A stretch of 64,000 nt of DNA from Plumapathes pennacea. Lineage: Eukaryota; Cnidaria; Anthozoa; Antipatharia; Myriopathidae. The DNA lies in the NCBI GenBank assembly GCA_964036295.1, contig OZ038471.1, positions 9,380,184 through 9,444,183 of the forward strand, in the 5' to 3' direction. The position numbers and the translations under genes are program-made. Below the pieces are notes generated by a model. It was not told the DNA's origin. It was given only the letters and a program-made list of their open reading frames with translations, and made no database searches. This document shows, piece by piece, positions 59,339 through 64,000 of the stretch (within the stretch, counting starts at the first letter, position 1; the number at the start of each line of letters is the position of its first letter).

Positions 59339-62300
59339 ATGGAGTCTAATCATTCAGATTCTAGCTCGGATGAGGGAAACGACCGCGTTCCCTTTGGGCC
59401 TGATTCAACCCGCAGGAGGGCCAGGATGGTCAAACGTGTATTTGTCCACCTAAAAAGTCGTCCCCGGTATTCACCACGAGGCGGAGAGTGGGACATGTTA
59501 GAGCGGGAGGCAAGGGTTAAAACCCTATCTTTCGACCACGCACAATCCGGGGAAAGCATGGTCACCATGCTAACGTCAAACTTTCCTTCCATGGCTGGAG
59601 AAGACTTTTCACAGTAAGCATTGCATTTTGTGTTTTCTCTCTTCCGCTGGGTCGTACTCGTTGATCAGTTAACTACACATGGTGGTTCATATATTATTCT
59701 TTCATTAGTGTTATAGCTTGTGTGCTTAACGTATTCACGGCCCAACTAGTTACTAATTGAACTCCAACTCAATCCAGTGATATTACCAATTAGGTTGTCA
59801 TTCAACTTATGATGTCAAATTATCCGTACAGATGGCAAAGTCCACATTGCTGTCGATGGTTTTTCCTGTTTCACCCTAGAGTTTTTTCACTACTGAATTC
59901 GCTTTTTGGTCAGGAGAAATGTTTTATAAAATGTGGTCCCGACTGTTAGTAACCGATTGGTGACATATAGCGACACATAATACTTAAACTTAAAAAACAA
60001 AAACCACGCAGGATTCGAATCTACTCCTCGCGAAGGAGAGGAACGGAAATGGAGTGCGTGTTCCGTCGCCAGATGCCCAGTGCAAAGGATCTGGCGGAAG
60101 CATTTCCCGGCGGCACCAAGAAGAGAATATACTTCTTCTTCTGCACAAGAAACGAAGGTATTCTAATTATTCTTATTCACAAACTTGTAGATGCGTTGCC
60201 TCTATATTTTAATGAACGCAACTCTAGAGTATTCTGCCAGCCCCCTCCTCCTGCCACATTGAAACTGTTCACTTGAAAACGGCTAGCTACGCGGTACGCA
60301 GTGAATAAAAGTAGGGAATACCAAAAGATAGGAAAAGTGTTTTAACTATTTCACTCCAATAGTGATCAACTTTAAATTTATTATAACTCATATATAAATG
60401 TTGAGAGAATCTGTACTTTGAACATGGGCATTGGTTTTGGTCATCTTTTTAGGCGCTTCAGTCCCTCAAACAGGATCAACAGCAGCCCATGAGGACACCC
60501 AACCACCTGGTAATAAATTACCTATAAATAATTTGTTATCTATTGTGTAAATTTCTACACGCAGTGACTCAGTAGTGAATTGGACTTGATGAACGGCGGC
60601 TGCAATCTTATATCTATCACATAATAAATACTAGTCCAATAATTGCATAATAATGTTATTATTTCACTTCAATTATCAGCAACAACTGATCAAGGGATCA
60701 GAAGACAAGAACAACCACGACAACCTGAAGTGAATGCAGGTAAAAGGTTCACACATAATTAATATATATTAAATGTATCATGAAAGCATAATGGCAAAAT
60801 CAATTAAGTATCCAAGGCAGAACCTAATAGGCTAAGTATCACTGTGTAAAGGAGAACACCATGATGTGCTGTAATTGAAAAACATTGGTCATTTTTTGAA
60901 GGTGCATCAACTTCTCAAGCAGGTTCTGCTGACATCTTCCAACATGCACCTGGTGAGACCACAAATACATTGCACACATTGTAACAAGGTTTTGAATATC
61001 ACTGTATGAAATAAACAGTAATAAATTATTACCCATAAAATAATTTGTTATTACTATGGCAGCTATAGCTACTTTAAAACTGAACCAAGGCTTTGTTTTT
61101 GTATAAATGTTTTTGTATTTATTGCTCAATGTGATTAATTATAAACTTCGATTAACAGCACCAACTGAGCAAGAAAGATCAGAAAATGAAGATACAGGTA
61201 ATTTTGGCATCCAGTTAGAGTGATTTAGCAGCAGCAGTTATGTTGTGTTATGGCCCAAATATTCCCATTCGTGGCAAGCTCAACTAAGCTCAATATTGCA
61301 CATACATATTTAACAAGGTTTTGAATATCACTATATGTAATGAACAATAACAAATTATTACCCATAAAATAATTTCTTATTACTATGTGGCAGCTACTGT
61401 ACTTTATAACTGAACCAAGGTTTTTTTTTGTATACAAGTTTATTTATTTATTGCTCGATGTGGTTAACTTTGATTAACAGCACCAACAGGGCAAGAAGGA
61501 GCAGAAATCGAAGATAATCCAGGTAATTTTGGCATCCAATTACAGTGATTTAGTAGTGTTAATTAATGGCCAAAATATTCCTATTCATGGCGGTTAACAG
61601 CACAGTCCATCACTTTTGTAGAAGCAATTAAATGATGTTACACTGCACAGCACTGAACATTTTGTACTGGTATGCAAGTAATAAAAAATATTTAAGGATT
61701 AAAATAATACATGTTTCATTGACATGTCTGACTTACAGCCTTTGCAAGACTAAATCCAATACTGGACCAGTTGCGCTACCATTTAAACAATAGCAATACA
61801 CATGCTGAATGAAGAGAAAATCAACTGGAACCGATAATTAATGGTAACTATTGATACCACATGTTTAGTACACGTGAGTGGTATAATAACAATCCCACCA
61901 TTATGGAGCATAGTAATTCAGAAAGGCAATTATTGCAAGCACTCAGAGTTCAATGTCCTTTAGATTAAAAGTTCTCCATATCTGGTAAAGATGTGCCATC
62001 ATGAGATATGCATTTGGTCATATCCTAAAATGTTAAACTAATATTTTCAAGATGTTACATTGAAAATATTGATCTGAGCCAATCTAAGCAGATACACTTG
62101 TTACAGGATTTGAATTTTGATTTTACATGTACACATTCAGGCTTTCACCATTTACACACACATTTGTATCTCATGACACTTCCCCTTGGTGGTTCATGTG
62201 TAATAACACTTCACAAAGGATGCATCACATTTCTTATTGCAGGTGATCCCGATGAAGTGGTTTTTTTGAGAGTTAGTGAAGGGAATGCTTCCCTTAGCAT

Positions 62301-63964
62301 TACAGGTAAACATATTTTAAATATAAATACATGTGGTATATACATATAAAATAAGTGTCTGGAAAAAAATCTGATCTTTCCTTACATGTACTTCATTTGC
62401 AGGTCACTTTGGTGAACAATTTCATGGTGATGGAATCATTGGTAATTTAATGTAATGTTATCTTCTAAAGCACATTTAGATCATGCCAGTTTACATTATT
62501 GTACTCATTATGTTGCCATAATTTCACATTGTAAAAATGATTACTCGAAAACTCATACATGTATTTTACAGCTGGAGCTGTCACAGAAGACCTGACCCCT
62601 CATGGCTTAGGAGGTTTGCTAACTATTATGCTGTTGAACATTACAATAATGTTATGACTATCAAGTTTAAGGCAAGTTGCTTATGTTAATCATTTTTATA
62701 ATGCCTTTTTTTCAACACTTTACAGAACAGTCTATGCAGTCCAGAACAGATGAGGTGGTCAGGTGTGAGAGGATGCTGGTTGAGGCCAGCAATGGAGACT
62801 ACAGCCAGCTACCTCTCCTTCTGAACCACTCTTTAAATGAGGTAAGCACTATGAAATAACATTTAACAATGAGAAGAGAAACATTTTATGGTATAATTAT
62901 AATTTCACCTGCTCCGTTATGGTTGACTATCATTCATGTCACAGCATAAAGAACAACATTTATATGCAAGTTTGGAAGGGTTTTAAATGTTGCATATTTC
63001 AATACTAGCTGAATAAATAAATTGTCTGTCTTATTTTAGCTGTTTTGGCAGTCAAGACAGGACTTGGCAGCAGTGATTGTAATAGTTGTTTCTTCAGAAA
63101 CAACTATGGAAAGAAGAAGGAACCTTGTAAGGTATTGTAACCTATAGCACTTTGGTATTACCAGGAAAAAATAAAAAATGTAGAGCTTACAGTAACACAA
63201 GACAACAACTCATGTTTTTGCTACCTTTTAGCAGCCCCACACATCTATTTCCCCTTGGTTCACACCACTACATTACTACATTAAACGTTTACTCTTCACC
63301 ATTGCTTATCACATCTGTTCTGTTTTCCTTTTGCAGAGCACTGAAAGTAGTACAAGAAAAAATAACATCGGCTGTATGTCGATGGTATTTTTGGATTGCA
63401 GATGGAAAATCAGAAAGAGGCCAGCAAGGCAAGTAGCAGTATAGTTAAACCACTGTGTTTTTATGCTAGAGATCATGCAATATGGTATTACTTTGAAATT
63501 AATTGGTTTCTAAATTAGATTAATATTGATGTTTTATTATAGTAATTGAGCAATTTGGGGGAAGCCGAGAGGAACAGGTGGTTTTCCTGGCACCATCATC
63601 TAGCCAGCCTATCTACATTGACAGAATATCAGGTAAAATGATGGATCAAGCTGTAAACAAGCTGGTCTTTGGAAGTTCAGAATTGAGTAAAATGGTTAAT
63701 GTTACAGTTTTAGAATGAATCTGTGCAGTCAAATTATTGCATCAATGCAAACTGATCTACTGTAACTAGGTGGCTGTTTAAGAAACAGTTAACACTGCTC
63801 AATTTTACAGTAAGTATATGACACAAGGATTGCACATCACTATACTGTATGTAATGTTGAATGTAATTTTCATTCACTGCAGGCAGAGAGCTGGATGATT
63901 TGGATAGAATAGGTAGTGCAGTGGGAAGGACCAGCAATGTGATGGAAGGTGTAATAAGAGAAAG
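59339..63964 (+). CDS. Unrecognised multi-exon gene, 3' end outside window
   Basis: Fifteen exons join in frame: 59339-59613, 60012-60157, 60453-60509, 60680-60739, 60902-60952, 61159-61197, 61483-61524, 62243-62305, 62403-62441, 62572-62613, 62726-62841, 63040-63131, 63337-63428, 63543-63632, 63883-63964 (partial gene, 428 codons). The start MESNHSDSSSDEG is acidic. Exons 1-2 give a folded-looking domain (RVFVHLKSRPRYSPRGGEWD, KKRIYFFFCTRN). Exons 3-10 are 39-63 nt, all phase 1-1, and code for a Pro/Thr/Gln-rich linker. Exons 11-15 give a second domain (RCERMLVEASNGDYSQLPLL, VVSSETTMERRRNLVRALKV). The intron after exon 13 has a GC donor (CAGCAAG|GCAAGT). I recognise no family; a resemblance to cnidarian HECT-ligase-like genes is only a guess. 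Probably a host gene. Confidence 0.75.
60965..61560 (+). repeat. Tandem duplication containing an exon
   Basis: The stretch from TAACAAGGTTTTGAATATCA to the intron after the exon (GGTAATTTTGGCATCCA) occurs twice, about 60980-61230 and 61310-61555. Each copy includes 150-200 bp of intron plus one small exon (61159-61197, 61483-61524), so exons 6 and 7 of the gene are duplicates. Confidence 0.85.
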
Positions 63965-64000
63965 GTAGGCTTGGAGTTTACATATCTATATATCATAGTA

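Overview
This is a eukaryotic, almost certainly metazoan, window. Genes have GT-AG and GC-AG introns, intergenic DNA is AT-rich, and most of the sequence is transposon-derived. The mix of families suggests a cnidarian, probably an anthozoan such as a coral: a CR1/jockey-like LINE with an NPGP motif, Helitrons, an EnSpm/CACTA element, a Merlin/IS1595 transposase, KDZ-like Cys-rich protein and 'CCTGGCCAAACGAG'-type MITEs. That assignment is inferred from family resemblance; no search could be run.

Left half (1-36 kb) is a pile of nested mobile elements. A broken LINE (about 640-4150 and 17300-18423) is split by a 13,149-bp element (4151-17299) with long inverted arms and an exact TTAA duplication. 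That element carries a minus-strand gene (6884-12700) which is itself split in frame by a Helitron (7417-10768), and its left arm holds a 1.3-kb hairpin-ended element (4842-6164). From 18.5 to 36 kb follow Helitrons (18546-19839, 30132-31579, 29236-32463), at least four families of non-autonomous elements with one long hairpin end, a KDZ-like pseudogene, layered foldback MITEs and diffuse repeats.

Middle (36-49.4 kb): G-rich tracts, a cluster of CGAG(A/T)CTCG motifs, a 108-bp higher-order minisatellite (38888-40275), then a complete EnSpm/CACTA-like transposon (42043-49427). It has about 28-bp inverted termini starting CAC, a 3-bp CTT duplication, subterminal arrays at both ends, and two divergent genes sharing a 155-bp promoter: a 1,077-residue transposase and a five-exon accessory protein that needs one frame correction.

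Right part (49.4-64 kb): an intact-looking three-exon Merlin/IS1595-type transposase gene (minus), MITEs, a broken DEDDh exonuclease gene (minus), a five-exon RING plus TRAF-type zinc-finger gene (plus, with an inferred GC-AG intron), and the first 15 exons of an unrecognised gene (plus) built from many tiny phase-1 exons, two of them a recent tandem duplication. The last two are the best candidates for ordinary host genes.
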